Shown: positions 36,382 to 45,472, counted from the stretch's first letter. The stretch: DNA of 64,000 bases from an uncultured Bacteroidota bacterium (GCA_902786595.1 CADADB010000004.1:62001-126000), one strand, 5' to 3'. Notes: generated from the letters alone by a model not told the origin. A program made the numbers and translations.

Positions 36382-36450
36382 CTATTAGCTGTTGACCATT
36401 AACTATAACCAGCTTCAATAACCTATAACCAATAACCTATAACCATTAAA
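36379..36450. repeat. 7-base array from the yebC stop codon to the next start codon
   Basis: Starts as TAGCTAT, TAGCTGT, TGACCAT, TAACTAT and drifts to ACCTATA/ACCAATA/ACCATTA before the ATG at 36454. About ten units. The word is shared at its left end with 35485 and at its right end with 34711. Confidence 0.9.
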
Positions 36451-36453
36451 ATC

Positions 36454-37059
36454 ATGTACTATTACAAATTCAAGGTGTTTTACGACGAGGTGGAGGACTT
36501 CGTGCGCGATGTGGATGTGCTCGCGAACAGCAATTTTGAGGACTTCCACATGTTCCTGTACCAATGTCTTGGATTGCAGGGCAACGAGTTCGCCGCGTTC
36601 TCCATCTGCGACCAGAAATGGAACAAGCAGAAGGAAATCACGCTGATGGACACATCAGAGGAAGAGGACACGGCGGAGGAACCGGAGTATGACGATGAAG
36701 ATTCGTTCAGCACGAAGTCGCGTCTGCCGAGATTCGTCATGAAGGATGCCATCCTGAAGGATTTCATCACCGATCCGCACCAGCACATCCTCTACGAGTA
36801 CGACTTCATCGACCCGAAGACGTTCTACATCGAGTTCCAGAAAGTGGCCCAGACTGACAAGCCCGAGGAGTTCCCGCGCTGCACCTATCAGAAGGGCACC
36901 CTTCCCGTGCGGCTCACCGCAAAGGATCTCCCGCAACCCGATGTCGATGAGGCATCGCTGCTTCTGGACGAGCTGGAGGACGACGAATTCAACGACGGCT
37001 TCGACGACGGTTACAACGAGGAGGACTACACCGACCTGAATGAGTTCTCCGACTTTTAA
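36454..37059 (+). CDS. TnpR-like (IS1096 passenger / pRiA4b ORF-3-type) protein
   Basis: A 201-residue acidic protein. The N-terminus (YYYKFKVFYDEVEDFVRDVDVLANSNFEDFH split at the middle) and FITDPHQHILYEYDFIDPKTFYIEFQKV match the family that databases call IS1096 passenger TnpR or plasmid pRiA4b ORF-3 like. In Bacteroidetes it is a normal chromosomal gene often placed before miaA, as here, with no transposase nearby. The last 40 residues are rich in Asp and Glu. The 3' end overlaps miaA by 20 bases, which suggests translational coupling. Function unknown. Confidence 0.75.
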   Translation: MYYYKFKVFYDEVEDFVRDVDVLANSNFEDFHMFLYQCLGLQGNEFAAFSICDQKWNKQKEITLMDTSEEEDTAEEPEYDDEDSFSTKSRLPRFVMKDAILKDFITDPHQHILYEYDFIDPKTFYIEFQKVAQTDKPEEFPRCTYQKGTLPVRLTAKDLPQPDVDEASLLLDELEDDEFNDGFDDGYNEEDYTDLNEFSDF

Positions 37060-37957
37060 CAGTCCGACCCTTTACATCGTGACCGGTCCGACAGGCGTGG
37101 GCAAGACCGCCTACACTATCGGACTGGCGCAACGCTGGCAGGTGCCGATTATCTCGGCCGACTCCCGCCAGTTTTACAGAGAGATGCGCATCGGAACAGC
37201 ATACCCCACTGAGGAGGAGCTGTCCGCTGCGCAACATTTTTTTGTCGGAATGCTCTCCATCCATGACTATTACAATGTTTATATGTACGAGCAGGACGTA
37301 CTCAAGCTGCTCAAGGAGCTGTTCCAGAAATACCCCGTGGTCATCATGACCGGCGGGAGTCCACAGTATTTGGATGCGGTGTGCCACGGGGTGGATGAGA
37401 TGCCCGACCCCGATCCGAGCACAAGACAGTTCGTCATCAACCTGTTCCAGAACAACGGAGTGGAAGCACTACACGCGCAGCTGCGACTTCTGGACCCTGA
37501 ATACGCCGCCACCGTCAATCCCAACGATTCCAAACGGATGATGCGGGCTTTGGAAGTCTCGCTACAGACGGGAAAGCCCTATTCTGAACATCTGCATAAA
37601 AAGCAGGTAACCAGAGACTTTAATATCGAAAAGTACTACCTCAACCGTCCTCGGGAGGAGCTCTTCGAACGCATCAACCGGCGGGTCGATAAGATGATGG
37701 CGGACGGTTTATTGGAGGAGGCACGCACATTACTGCCCTACCGTCACCTCAACCCGCTGAACACGGTCGGTTACAAGGAGCTGTTCGACTATTTCGATGG
37801 CAAATGCACGTTAGAGCAGGCGGTGACGGACATCAAGACACACACGAGGAGATATGCAAAGCGGCAAATCACGTGGTTCAAAAGAGAATATGAAGAGGTG
37901 ATGATTACCTCCGAAAAACAGCATCTTCTTACGGAAAAAACGAAAGAATCACTTTGA
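37040..37957 (+). CDS. miaA: tRNA dimethylallyltransferase
   Basis: A 305-residue enzyme that adds a dimethylallyl group to A37 of tRNAs reading UNN codons. The P-loop is GPTGVGKTAYTIGLA (about residues 16-30), followed by SADSRQFYREMRIGTAYP (Asp of the substrate site), GGSPQYLDAVCHG, and NPLNTVGYKELFDYFDG near the C-terminus. The start at 37040 lies inside the previous gene. The length is typical. With tsaE, two tRNA A37 modification genes are within 3 kb. Confidence 0.94.
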   Translation: MSSPTFNSPTLYIVTGPTGVGKTAYTIGLAQRWQVPIISADSRQFYREMRIGTAYPTEEELSAAQHFFVGMLSIHDYYNVYMYEQDVLKLLKELFQKYPVVIMTGGSPQYLDAVCHGVDEMPDPDPSTRQFVINLFQNNGVEALHAQLRLLDPEYAATVNPNDSKRMMRALEVSLQTGKPYSEHLHKKQVTRDFNIEKYYLNRPREELFERINRRVDKMMADGLLEEARTLLPYRHLNPLNTVGYKELFDYFDGKCTLEQAVTDIKTHTRRYAKRQITWFKREYEEVMITSEKQHLLTEKTKESL

Positions 37958-38021
37958 TAGCAGAGACAACAAAGCATTGGATTCAACATCAAATTATTAG
38001 TTGTTTTGTTGCTTTTTTTTC

Positions 38022-38029
38022 TATTTTTG
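38022..38029 (+). promoter_or_regulatory. -7 box (TATTTTTG) of the C10 protease gene
   Basis: TATTTTTG followed by CAG lies 70 bases before the ATG at 38099, giving a leader of about 60 bases. Confidence 0.65.
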
Positions 38030-38098
38030 CAGAAAAATTCGCACCACGAATAATACCAGACCAAATTATCGTTCTCAAAAACTAATAATATTCAAAAT

Positions 38099-39997
38099 AT
38101 GAAAAGAATGATGTTTCAAATAGGCATGTTCGCCGCTGTTTTTCTCGCAGCGTTCCCGCTGGCGGGACAATCCGCTGAAGTGACTCCGCAGACCGCCGAG
38201 CAGGTGGCCCGCACTTTCTGGAATCTTCACCACGACAAAGATGTGGCGGAACTGAACAGCCCCATGCTTCAACTCGACATTCCTTGGGACGCATTTTACA
38301 TTTTCGCTCCGGCCGAAGGCAAGGGTTTCGTAATTGTGGCGGCCGACGACCGCGTGCGTCCGGTGCTGGCCTATTCATTTCACAACAACGCTATGCGTGG
38401 CACGTTTGGATCCAGTATGAGCTGGTGGCTTGACGGCTGGCAACAGCAAATCGACGAGTTGAGGAAGGAGAAAGATGGGGAAAGAAACGAAGAGTGGAAA
38501 CAACTGTTGGAGGGCAAGGGCATTCCGCAGCCGCTGACGGTGGTGGATCCCATGCTAACCACTCAGTGGGGTCAGGATACGCCATACAACGATAGTTGTC
38601 CTACCCGCATTGAGTTTGGGGCAACCGCACGTGCCCTCACGGGTTGCGTGGCTACTGCGATGGCCCAGGTGATGAAATATTGGAACTACCCCGAGCGCGG
38701 CACCGGCACCCATACCTACAACTCGGTCTCGTTTTTCGGCTTAGGTTATACTTTTGGAGAACAAACGGCCAACTTCGGCGCTACGACTTATGATTGGGAA
38801 AACATGCCCAATAGTCTCACTTCGACTTCCCCTGATGTGCAGAAGGCCGCCGTGGCCACGCTGATGTACCACTGTGGCGTGGCGAGCGACATGTATTACG
38901 GTTCGGCCAGTTATGGCGGCAGTGGCACCAAAGTCCTGAACTTTCCTTACCTGAGAGAAGGAAACGCTCTCAATGGCATGGTCAAGTATCTCGGCTATTC
39001 CTCGTCAGCTACAGGTTTGGAACGCATCAAGTATGACGACAACGCTTGGACTGCGCTGGTACGCGGTGAACTGGATGCCTCCCGCCCCATCATCTACTCT
39101 GGTTTCGATCAATCATTTGGCCACTGCTTTGTCTGCGATGGTTACGACGATGAGAACCGTTACCACTTCAATTGGGGCTGGAAAGGCGACGGTGACGGCT
39201 TCTTCACCCTCAACAATCTGACATGTAACGACGGCATGTACACCCATAACTTCAACAATAGTCAGCAGATACTGGTGGGCATACAGCCCCCTACCGGTGA
39301 TGACACACTCTGTATCATTCGCCAATTCCCCTATACAGAGGACTTTGAGACGGCTCCTACCGGTTGGGAAGCAACCTCCTCCAATATCCGCCACAGTTAT
39401 TCCTGGATGGTTATAGACTCTACCGGGGTTGACGGCAACTATTCCGCCGGAGCGCTCCGCGCCATCATCGAAACCTGTGATGACCACATGTATTCACCAT
39501 CCATCGTCACTCCCGGCGGCTATAAAGTGAACTGGCAGGTGCGTGCCAAGAATGATTCAGGGAGCGACTCATACACGCTTACGGTGGGTACCGAGACGTT
39601 CAAAGATACGGTTGAATCGACTACATGGCAACCGCGCGAGTTGCTTTTCTCCGTAGCTGAAGGCGATACCGTGCGCCTCGACTTCTTTCATTTTGCCGAG
39701 ACCAGCTGTGTTGGCTTGCTCATCGACAACATCGTCATCGAGAAGGTTTCCGGCATAGGCATCCACAATTTTGAAACGGCCCAAACCCTCAACGTTTATC
39801 CCAATCCCACTAATGGCCATATCACTGTCGAGGGAATGCCCGAGGGCGGCCGCATAGAGCTCTACGATGCCACAGGCCGTCTCGTCAAAACATCCACGAA
39901 ACCACAAACCAACATATCGGATTGTCCCGCAGGTGTTTATATCCTCCGTTGTACCTCTTCTGAGGGGGTGGCAGTGCGACGCGTGATAAAAAGATAA
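38099..39997 (+). CDS. Secreted C10 (streptopain-like) cysteine protease with T9SS sorting domain
   Basis: A 632-residue secreted protease. Signal peptide MKRMMFQIGMFAAVFLAAFPLAG; a Spi/pro-domain (residues about 28-100, ending FVIVAADDRVRPVLAYSF) that keeps the enzyme inactive; then the C10 catalytic domain. The nucleophile is Cys183 in ALTGCVATAMAQVMKYW, and the catalytic His is near residue 342 in QSFGHCFVCDGYD, followed by HFNWGWKGDGDGFF. A jelly-roll-like region lies at about 430-555, and a type IX sorting domain is at the C-terminus (LNVYPNPTNGHITVEG to GVAVRRVIKR). Relatives include PrtT of Porphyromonas gingivalis and SpeB of streptococci. Confidence 0.93.
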   Translation: MKRMMFQIGMFAAVFLAAFPLAGQSAEVTPQTAEQVARTFWNLHHDKDVAELNSPMLQLDIPWDAFYIFAPAEGKGFVIVAADDRVRPVLAYSFHNNAMRGTFGSSMSWWLDGWQQQIDELRKEKDGERNEEWKQLLEGKGIPQPLTVVDPMLTTQWGQDTPYNDSCPTRIEFGATARALTGCVATAMAQVMKYWNYPERGTGTHTYNSVSFFGLGYTFGEQTANFGATTYDWENMPNSLTSTSPDVQKAAVATLMYHCGVASDMYYGSASYGGSGTKVLNFPYLREGNALNGMVKYLGYSSSATGLERIKYDDNAWTALVRGELDASRPIIYSGFDQSFGHCFVCDGYDDENRYHFNWGWKGDGDGFFTLNNLTCNDGMYTHNFNNSQQILVGIQPPTGDDTLCIIRQFPYTEDFETAPTGWEATSSNIRHSYSWMVIDSTGVDGNYSAGALRAIIETCDDHMYSPSIVTPGGYKVNWQVRAKNDSGSDSYTLTVGTETFKDTVESTTWQPRELLFSVAEGDTVRLDFFHFAETSCVGLLIDNIVIEKVSGIGIHNFETAQTLNVYPNPTNGHITVEGMPEGGRIELYDATGRLVKTSTKPQTNISDCPAGVYILRCTSSEGVAVRRVIKR

Positions 39998-40105
39998 CTC
40001 TCTTCAACGCATTTTTCGTCGTATGGTTGGTATAAGCGATGATAATCAGGAGACGGTGTTACAAGATTTCGCAATCTATAAACGATAAAGTTGGAGTATA
40101 ACAAC

Positions 40106-40774
40106 ATGAAACACGCTGAAATATATAACCCTTTATTGCTGATGGAGCTGATTCAGCAAATCGGTTTCCTGCCTTTGCTGGACAGTGGCATTTTCGGCTA
40201 TTCGGCGGAGGAAGTCGTGAGCGAGGACTGTCGTTATGTGACCTTTTCCGATGGGGGTTGGGACTGGCCGCTGTGGAAATGGAAAGGTCCGATTGTATCT
40301 GAGGGCGGCTGCATGTACGGCAAATTCTTTGCCAACAAGGCGGGCTTCATCAGTCGTGAATGGTGGCCCGACTTCTGCAACTACCGCCGTAACCGGTACC
40401 CTATGCCCGAGGAGGGAAGCATTGAGGAGACTATTCTGCTGACGCTGCGTGAACAAGGCAGTCTGATCACCCGCGAGCTGCGCGCTGCCTGCGGTTTCAC
40501 TGGCCCAAAGATGCGCAGTCGCTTCGACAGCTATGTTACCCGCCTGCAAATGTCCTGCCGCATCGTCACCGAGAATTTTGTCTATCCGAGGGACAAGCGC
40601 GGCCGCGAATACGGCTGGGGGTGGTCGCTGCTTACGACTCCAGAACTGCTCTATGGAAAGGATATCTGCACTTGTCCACGCACTCCCGAAGAGTCGTTGG
40701 AGCGGATGCTCTCCCATTTCCGGGGTTTTCTACCCGATGCTTCGGAAAGTCAGATCCTGAAGTTGCTGAAGTGA
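40106..40774 (+). CDS. AlkZ-related winged-helix protein
   Basis: A 222-residue protein. GYSAEEVVSEDCRYVTF, WPLWKWKGPIV and YGKFFANKAGFISREWWPDFCNYRRNRYP match small Bacteroidetes proteins that databases name AlkZ-related; AlkZ itself is a DNA glycosylase of the HTH_42 family. The second half (SLITRELRAACGFTGPKMRSRFDSYVTRLQ) is a winged-helix-like region. Activity on DNA is inferred from the name only. The start at 40106 follows a GGAG sequence by about 9 bases; an in-frame TTG at 40091 is less likely. Confidence 0.65.
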   Translation: MKHAEIYNPLLLMELIQQIGFLPLLDSGIFGYSAEEVVSEDCRYVTFSDGGWDWPLWKWKGPIVSEGGCMYGKFFANKAGFISREWWPDFCNYRRNRYPMPEEGSIEETILLTLREQGSLITRELRAACGFTGPKMRSRFDSYVTRLQMSCRIVTENFVYPRDKRGREYGWGWSLLTTPELLYGKDICTCPRTPEESLERMLSHFRGFLPDASESQILKLLK

Positions 40775-40872
40775 GGAGAGACTTTTTATCTTTGCTGAAA
40801 TTTTAGATTAAAACACCCACCATCACCATCTGACACAAACGTAACAAGAAACAATATTTCCACCAACGAATC

Positions 40873-42030
40873 ATGATCTTTATCTTACTAATTATCGCCC
40901 TGTTGTTCATCCTGCCCGACCTGTACATCTCCTTTTCTCTGATGCGCGGGGCAGCATGGTGGGCACATCTGCTGTTATGGCTGCCCACGCTCATCGCCTT
41001 TGGCACTCTGCTGTCTGTCCGTTTCGGAGGACTCACCAACATAAGAACGGAGGTGTTCATCTTCTTGTTGTTGTGCATTGCACTGCCTCAGTTCATTTTC
41101 GTTCTCTTCTCGGCATTGGGAAAACTTATCGGTCTGGCGTGGCATCCCGCTTTGGCAGTGGGCAACTGTATTGGCATCCTAGTGGGCGCAACCATCTCGT
41201 TGGCAGCCCTTTACGGAATGACATTTGGATGGAAACAATTGACTGTGAAGCAGGTGGATTTGACTTTCAACGATCTGCCCTCCGAGTTCGATGGATACCG
41301 GATTGTACAACTCAGTGACCTGCACGTGGGCAGTTACGGTTCCAACACCAGATTTCTGGAAAAAGTGGTGCAAACAGTGAATGCCACGAAACCCGACCTC
41401 ATCGTCTTCACCGGAGACATCATCAACACCTCGCCTGACGAAATTGCGCCATTCGAGTGTGTGCTGTCAGCATTGAAGGCGAAAGACGGGGTAATGTCGG
41501 TACTGGGTAACCATGACTACAGTCTTTACGGCATGAAAGAGCGGCCTAGCGACCCGAGAGAGGGTGCGGTGCAAGTGGTGGAATCCGAGCGGCGTATGGG
41601 TTGGGACTTGTTGCTCAACGAACACCGGATCATCAGTCGCAATGGTGCGCAGATGGCTATCATTGGGGTGGAGAACACCGGGAAACCGCCATTCCCTGAA
41701 ATTGGAGACCTGCAAGGTGCCCTGTCTGGATTGAGCGACAGCACCTTCAAAATACTGCTGTCGCACGACCCTTCGCACTGGCGCATGGAAGTGCTCCCCA
41801 CCACAGACATTCCTCTGATGCTGTCCGGTCACACCCATGCCGCACAAGTGAAAATCGCCTCTTGGTCGCCGGTGCAATGGATGTACAAAGAATGGAGCGG
41901 GCTCTACCAAGAGGGCGGTCAGCAGCTCTACATCAGCGAAGGCATTGGCGGCACCATCCCCTTCCGTTTTGGTACAAAACCCGAAATCATTGTGATGACG
42001 CTGCACAAAGTCGAAGGGCAATCTTCATGA
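40873..42030 (+). CDS. Membrane-anchored metallophosphoesterase
   Basis: A 385-residue protein. Residues 1-130 hold four hydrophobic segments. The rest is a calcineurin-type phosphoesterase with the metal motifs in order: VQLSDLHVGSY (DxH), FTGDIINTSPDE (GD), LGNHDYSLYG (GNHD), LLSHDPSHW (H) and LSGHTHAAQVK (GHxH). Such YkuE/YaeI-like enzymes act on phosphodiesters, in some cases on UDP-sugar lipids; the substrate here is not known. It ends about 130 bases before the kor operon, which has its own promoter. Confidence 0.88.
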   Translation: MIFILLIIALLFILPDLYISFSLMRGAAWWAHLLLWLPTLIAFGTLLSVRFGGLTNIRTEVFIFLLLCIALPQFIFVLFSALGKLIGLAWHPALAVGNCIGILVGATISLAALYGMTFGWKQLTVKQVDLTFNDLPSEFDGYRIVQLSDLHVGSYGSNTRFLEKVVQTVNATKPDLIVFTGDIINTSPDEIAPFECVLSALKAKDGVMSVLGNHDYSLYGMKERPSDPREGAVQVVESERRMGWDLLLNEHRIISRNGAQMAIIGVENTGKPPFPEIGDLQGALSGLSDSTFKILLSHDPSHWRMEVLPTTDIPLMLSGHTHAAQVKIASWSPVQWMYKEWSGLYQEGGQQLYISEGIGGTIPFRFGTKPEIIVMTLHKVEGQSS

Positions 42031-42088
42031 GACGACCAAGACAGGATTGAGGAAAAAATAATATTTCCCGCCGTAAAGAAAAAAATTG

Positions 42089-42096
42089 TATATTTG
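42089..42096 (+). promoter_or_regulatory. -7 box (TATATTTG) of korDABC
   Basis: TATATTTG followed by CCCC lies 67 bases before the ferredoxin-subunit ATG at 42164. Confidence 0.7.
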
Positions 42097-42163
42097 CCCC
42101 TTGATAATTGTAGAATACAATCAACAAATATTCAAAACAATAACAAACTAAAATATTAAAATT

Positions 42164-42391
42164 ATGGCATTTAAAGGAGCTTTAGTGATTGACACTGAGA
42201 AGTGCAAAGGTTGTGCCGTCTGCATAACCGGTTGCCCGCAAGACCCAAAATGCATCGCCCTCTCCAAGAAGGTGAACGCCAAGGGTTACAACTATCTGGA
42301 AATGGTCAACGAGGACGCTTGCATCGGCTGCGCCAGCTGCGCAGTGATCTGTCCCGACGGGGTCATTGAAGTGTATCGTGCGAAATGCTAA
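42164..42391 (+). CDS. korD: 2-oxoacid:ferredoxin oxidoreductase, ferredoxin-like delta subunit
   Basis: A 75-residue protein with two 4Fe-4S motifs: CKGCAVCITGCPQDPKC and CIGCASCAVICPDGVIEV. It passes electrons from the TPP site of KorAB to external ferredoxin. It is the first gene of the operon (D, A, B, C order) and starts 52 bases before korA. The first motif has an extra insertion (CPQDPKC), typical of the KorD/VorD type. Assignment to 2-oxoglutarate versus branched-chain 2-oxoacids cannot be made from this subunit. Confidence 0.9.
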   Translation: MAFKGALVIDTEKCKGCAVCITGCPQDPKCIALSKKVNAKGYNYLEMVNEDACIGCASCAVICPDGVIEVYRAKC

Positions 42392-42442
42392 CCGCACTGA
42401 GAGTCAAGAAATTTAACAACAATTAATTAAAACATCTACAAA

Positions 42443-43522
42443 ATGGCAAAACAATTAGTATTGATGAAGGGAAACCAAGCCATTGCAGAAGCCGCCATCC
42501 GTTGTGGTTGTGACGGTTACTTTGGCTATCCCATTACCCCGCAGTCAGAAGTGCTGGAGCACCTGATGGCGGAGAGACCATATCTGACCACCGGCATGGT
42601 CGTGCTGCAAGCCGAGAGCGAATTGGCTTCCATCAACATGGTATATGCAGGCGCCGCCGCCGGCAAGCGCGTCATGACCTCATCTTCCTCCCCGGGATTC
42701 TCCCTGATGCAGGAAGGCCTTTCCTATATCGCTGGCGCTGAGCTGCCCGCATTGTGTGTGAACGTCGTTCGCGGCGGCCCCGGCCTCGGCACCATCCAAC
42801 CCTCACAGTCCGACTATTTCCAGACCACCAAGGGCGGCGGTCACGGCGACTATCGCCTGATCACCCTCGCACCCGCGTCTGTGCAGGAGATGTACGACTT
42901 CGTGGAACTGGGCTTCGACCTCGCTTTCAAATACCGCAACCCTGTCGCCATCCTCTCCGATGGTGTCATCGGTCAAGTGATGGAGAAAGTCATGGTTGAC
43001 GACTACAAACCGCGCTGGACCAACGAATACATCGAACAAAATTGTCCTTGGGCTGCCACCGGACACCGTTCCACTGGCAAGCACCGCATCGTGACTTCCC
43101 TCGAACTGGAAGCCCTCAAACAAGAGGCCATCAACGACCGCATCCAGGCCAAATACCGCAAATGCGAAGAAGAAGACGCTCGTTATGAGGCCATCCAATG
43201 CGACGATGCTGAATACATCTTCGTGGCTTACGGCTCTGCTGCCCGTATCTGCATGAAGTCTGTCGAGCTCGCACGCGCTGAAGGCATGAAGGTCGGTTTG
43301 ATCCGCCCGATCACCCTGTGGCCTTTCCCGAAAAAAGCTGTTGCTGAAATCGGCGGCCGCATGAAGAAAATCCTGTGCGTAGAGATGAGCGCCGGTCAGA
43401 TGATCGAAGACGTGAAACTGGCTGTCGATTGCAAAGTCCCCGTCGAGCACTACGGTCGTTACGGCGGTGTCATCCCGACCCCGGTTGAGATTTTCGAAGC
43501 GATGAAAAAAATGGTTAAATAA
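42443..43522 (+). CDS. korA: 2-oxoacid:ferredoxin oxidoreductase alpha subunit (KorA/VorB)
   Basis: A 359-residue subunit carrying the pyrimidine side of the TPP site: RCGCDGYFGYPITPQSEVLEHL, then LQAESELASINMVYAGAAAGKRVMTSSSSPGFSLM split near the centre. The chain is of normal length for the three-catalytic-subunit type. The enzyme converts a 2-oxoacid, CoA and oxidised ferredoxin to acyl-CoA, CO2 and reduced ferredoxin. In Bacteroidales the same set is annotated either as 2-oxoglutarate or as 3-methyl-2-oxobutanoate oxidoreductase. With methylmalonyl-CoA mutase and Rnf in the window, it fits an anaerobic reductive or fermentative scheme. Confidence 0.92.
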   Translation: MAKQLVLMKGNQAIAEAAIRCGCDGYFGYPITPQSEVLEHLMAERPYLTTGMVVLQAESELASINMVYAGAAAGKRVMTSSSSPGFSLMQEGLSYIAGAELPALCVNVVRGGPGLGTIQPSQSDYFQTTKGGGHGDYRLITLAPASVQEMYDFVELGFDLAFKYRNPVAILSDGVIGQVMEKVMVDDYKPRWTNEYIEQNCPWAATGHRSTGKHRIVTSLELEALKQEAINDRIQAKYRKCEEEDARYEAIQCDDAEYIFVAYGSAARICMKSVELARAEGMKVGLIRPITLWPFPKKAVAEIGGRMKKILCVEMSAGQMIEDVKLAVDCKVPVEHYGRYGGVIPTPVEIFEAMKKMVK

Positions 43523-43539
43523 TTTAAGCACTTGAAATT

Positions 43540-44382
43540 ATGACAAGAGAAGATATAATCAAACCCGAAAATTTGGTGTACAAACGCACTCCGGTTCTCA
43601 CGGATGCAACAATGCACTATTGTCCTGGTTGCGGTCACGGCGTCGTACACAGAATCATCGCCGAGGTGATCGAGGAAATGGGCATTCAAGACAATGTCAT
43701 CGGTATCTCCCCCGTGGGTTGTTCCGTGCTGGCATACAACTATTTCGACGTTGACTTCGTGGAAGCCGCCCACGGTCGTGCTCCGGCCTGCGCCTCTGCC
43801 ATCAAACGTCTCCGTCCCGAGACCTTCGTGTTCTCCTATCAGGGAGACGGCGACTTGGCCTCCATCGGCTGCGGCGAGGTTGTCCATGCCTGCAACCGCG
43901 GTGAGAACATCACCATGATCTTCATCAACAACGGTATCTACGGTATGACTGGCGGTCAGATGGCTCCCACCACCCTTGAGGGTATGGAAACCGTGACCTG
44001 TCCTTACGGCCGTGATCCCAAGCTGATGGGTCACACCATGCGTCTGACCGAGATGCTGGCTCAACTCCCTGGCACGTACTATGTCACCCGTCAGGCGGTT
44101 TACACCCCGGCAGCTGCCCGCAAGTGCAAGAAAGCCATCCGTCAGGCCTTCGAGAATCAGAAACTGAACAAGGGCGTCTCCTTCGTGGAAGTGACCTCCA
44201 ACTGTAACTCCGGTTGGAAGATGACTCCCGTCCAAGCCAACAAGTGGATGGAAGAGAACACGCTCAAATACTTCCCGCTCGGCGACATGAAAGTTGACGG
44301 CAAGTTCGATCCCAAGTTCATCGAGCGCGTCGGCACCTTCGACCAGCCCAACGAAACCATCTTTTCACTGAGAAAAAAATAA
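43540..44382 (+). CDS. korB: 2-oxoacid:ferredoxin oxidoreductase beta subunit (KorB/VorA), TPP-binding
   Basis: A 280-residue subunit with the TPP-Mg motif GDGDLASIGCGEVVHACNR to INNGIYGMTGGQ (GDG...NN, about residues 105-150), and CPGCGHGVVHRIIAEV near the N-terminus. It forms the active site with KorA. The start is 17 bases after korA. The full operon D-A-B-C is intact and ends at a terminator. Confidence 0.93.
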   Translation: MTREDIIKPENLVYKRTPVLTDATMHYCPGCGHGVVHRIIAEVIEEMGIQDNVIGISPVGCSVLAYNYFDVDFVEAAHGRAPACASAIKRLRPETFVFSYQGDGDLASIGCGEVVHACNRGENITMIFINNGIYGMTGGQMAPTTLEGMETVTCPYGRDPKLMGHTMRLTEMLAQLPGTYYVTRQAVYTPAAARKCKKAIRQAFENQKLNKGVSFVEVTSNCNSGWKMTPVQANKWMEENTLKYFPLGDMKVDGKFDPKFIERVGTFDQPNETIFSLRKK

Positions 44383-44401
44383 TCATTAAAATCCAAAAGA
44401 C

Positions 44402-44953
44402 ATGACTGAAGAAATCATTATAGCAGGCTTCGGCGGACAAGGTGTGCTCTCCATGGGTAAGATCCTCGCATACGCCGGCATCATGCAAGACAAAGAAGTG
44501 AGCTGGTTGCCTTCCTACGGTCCTGAAATGCGCGGTGGTACCTCCAACGTCACCGTCATCCTCAGCGACGAGCGCATCTGCTCCCCCTATCTGAACCAGT
44601 TCGACACGGCCATCATCCTGAACCAACAGTCGATGGACAAGTTCGAATCCGCCGTGAAACCCGGAGGTCTTCTGATTTATGACCCGAACGGCATCACGCA
44701 TCATCCAACCCGCAAGGACATCAACATCTACCAAGTCGCCGCTGCCGACAAGGCCAGCGAACTCGGTATCTCCAAACTGTTCAACATGATCGTGCTGGGC
44801 GGTTTCCTGAAGGTGAAACCTCTCGTCACCCCTGAAATGTTGCACAAAGGTCTGGAGAAATCCCTGCCTGAGCGCCACCACCACCTCATCCCCAAGAACG
44901 AGGAAGCTGTGGAAATCGGCAAGGGTCTGTTGACTCCGTACCACACGTTGTAA
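44402..44953 (+). CDS. korC: 2-oxoacid:ferredoxin oxidoreductase gamma subunit
   Basis: A 183-residue gamma subunit. The family start is IIIAGFGGQGVLSMGKILAYAG, and SWLPSYGPEMRGGTSNVTVILSD is the central signature. It binds CoA and completes the complex. It starts 19 bases after korB. The stop is followed after 5 bases by a palindromic element, and 42 bases later by a terminator. Confidence 0.93.
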   Translation: MTEEIIIAGFGGQGVLSMGKILAYAGIMQDKEVSWLPSYGPEMRGGTSNVTVILSDERICSPYLNQFDTAIILNQQSMDKFESAVKPGGLLIYDPNGITHHPTRKDINIYQVAAADKASELGISKLFNMIVLGGFLKVKPLVTPEMLHKGLEKSLPERHHHLIPKNEEAVEIGKGLLTPYHTL

Positions 44954-44958
44954 TCGCC

Positions 44959-44988
44959 TGTAGAGACGTGCCATGGCGCGTCTCTACA
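44959..44988. repeat. Palindromic element, copy 4
   Basis: TGTAGAGACGTGCCA (44959-44973) pairs with TGGCGCGTCTCTACA (44974-44988) with one mismatch. It begins 5 bases after the korC stop and precedes the operon terminator. Confidence 0.9.
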
Positions 44989-44995
44989 ATATTAT

Positions 44996-45025
44996 AAAAG
45001 GACGGTCAGATGGCCGTCCTTTTTT
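44996..45025 (+). terminator. Rho-independent terminator of korDABC
   Basis: AAAAGGACGG (44996-45005) pairs perfectly with CCGTCCTTTT (45014-45023), with T continuing to 45025. Confidence 0.92.
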
Positions 45026-45189
45026 CACGTTTATGGAAATAAAACGGAAAAATATTCCGACATATTTCCCAAAAATGACGGTCCCGATCTTTCATCACAT
45101 GACGCAATTTTTCATAATAAACTGAAAACTAATAAATTAAAATAAAAATAAATAATTCTGCATCATTGCCGACACAACAAAAAAAATAG

Positions 45190-45197
45190 TATCTTTG
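45190..45197 (+). promoter_or_regulatory. -7 box (TATCTTTG) of tRNA-Pro
   Basis: TATCTTTG followed by CC lies 15 bases before the first base of the tRNA. The region 45026-45189 is AT-rich and shows no gene. Confidence 0.75.
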
Positions 45198-45212
45198 CCG
45201 CCGTAAATGACT

Positions 45213-45286
45213 CGGGGTGTGGCGCAGTTGGCTAGCGCACTTGCATGGGGTGCAAGGGGTCGGAAGTTCGAGTCTTCTCACCCCGA
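45213..45286 (+). tRNA. tRNA-Pro (anticodon GGG)
   Basis: A full cloverleaf is visible. Acceptor stem CGGGGTG (45213-45219) with CACCCCG (45279-45285), discriminator A. D stem GCGC/GCGC. Anticodon stem CTTGC/GCAAG with loop ATGGGGT, so the anticodon at 45247-45249 is GGG, reading CCC and CCU. T stem GGAAG/CTTCT with loop TTCGAGT. CCA is not encoded. An own promoter and a terminator frame it. Confidence 0.96.
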
Positions 45287-45303
45287 CGAATCAAACGGAA
45301 AAA

Positions 45304-45335
45304 CGGCTGTGATGAAAGTCACGGCCATTTTTTTT
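45304..45335 (+). terminator. Terminator after tRNA-Pro
   Basis: GGCTGTGA (45305-45312) pairs with TCACGGCC (45319-45326), with one G-T pair, followed by A and eight T. Confidence 0.88.
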
Positions 45336-45371
45336 GTTCAAAAGTTCAAGGTTAGAAGATTAGTGGTCAAA

Positions 45372-45400
45372 AGTTATAGTTATAGTTATAGTCATTAGTC
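45372..45400. repeat. Short array, word TTATAG (6 bases)
   Basis: Three to four copies of TTATAG, then CATTAG. It lies in the gap between the tRNA terminator and the next promoter. Confidence 0.6.
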
Positions 45401-45464
45401 TTTGTCTTTCGATATAAAGTGACAAAAAATAAACTTTTGATGCCTATTATTTTAGAATATTGTG

Positions 45465-45472
45465 TACCTTTG
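45465..45472 (+). promoter_or_regulatory. -7 box (TACCTTTG) of the threonine dehydrogenase gene
   Basis: TACCTTTG followed by CG lies 38 bases before the ATG at 45511. Confidence 0.7.

Noticed and set aside
36454-37059. Insertion sequence, suggested by the family name IS1096 passenger TnpR
   Set aside because: No transposase, no terminal inverted repeats; the gene is a stable neighbour of miaA in this group.
45207-45398. Possible 63-codon gene over the tRNA
   Set aside because: It covers the whole tRNA-Pro and its terminator; the tRNA reading is firm.
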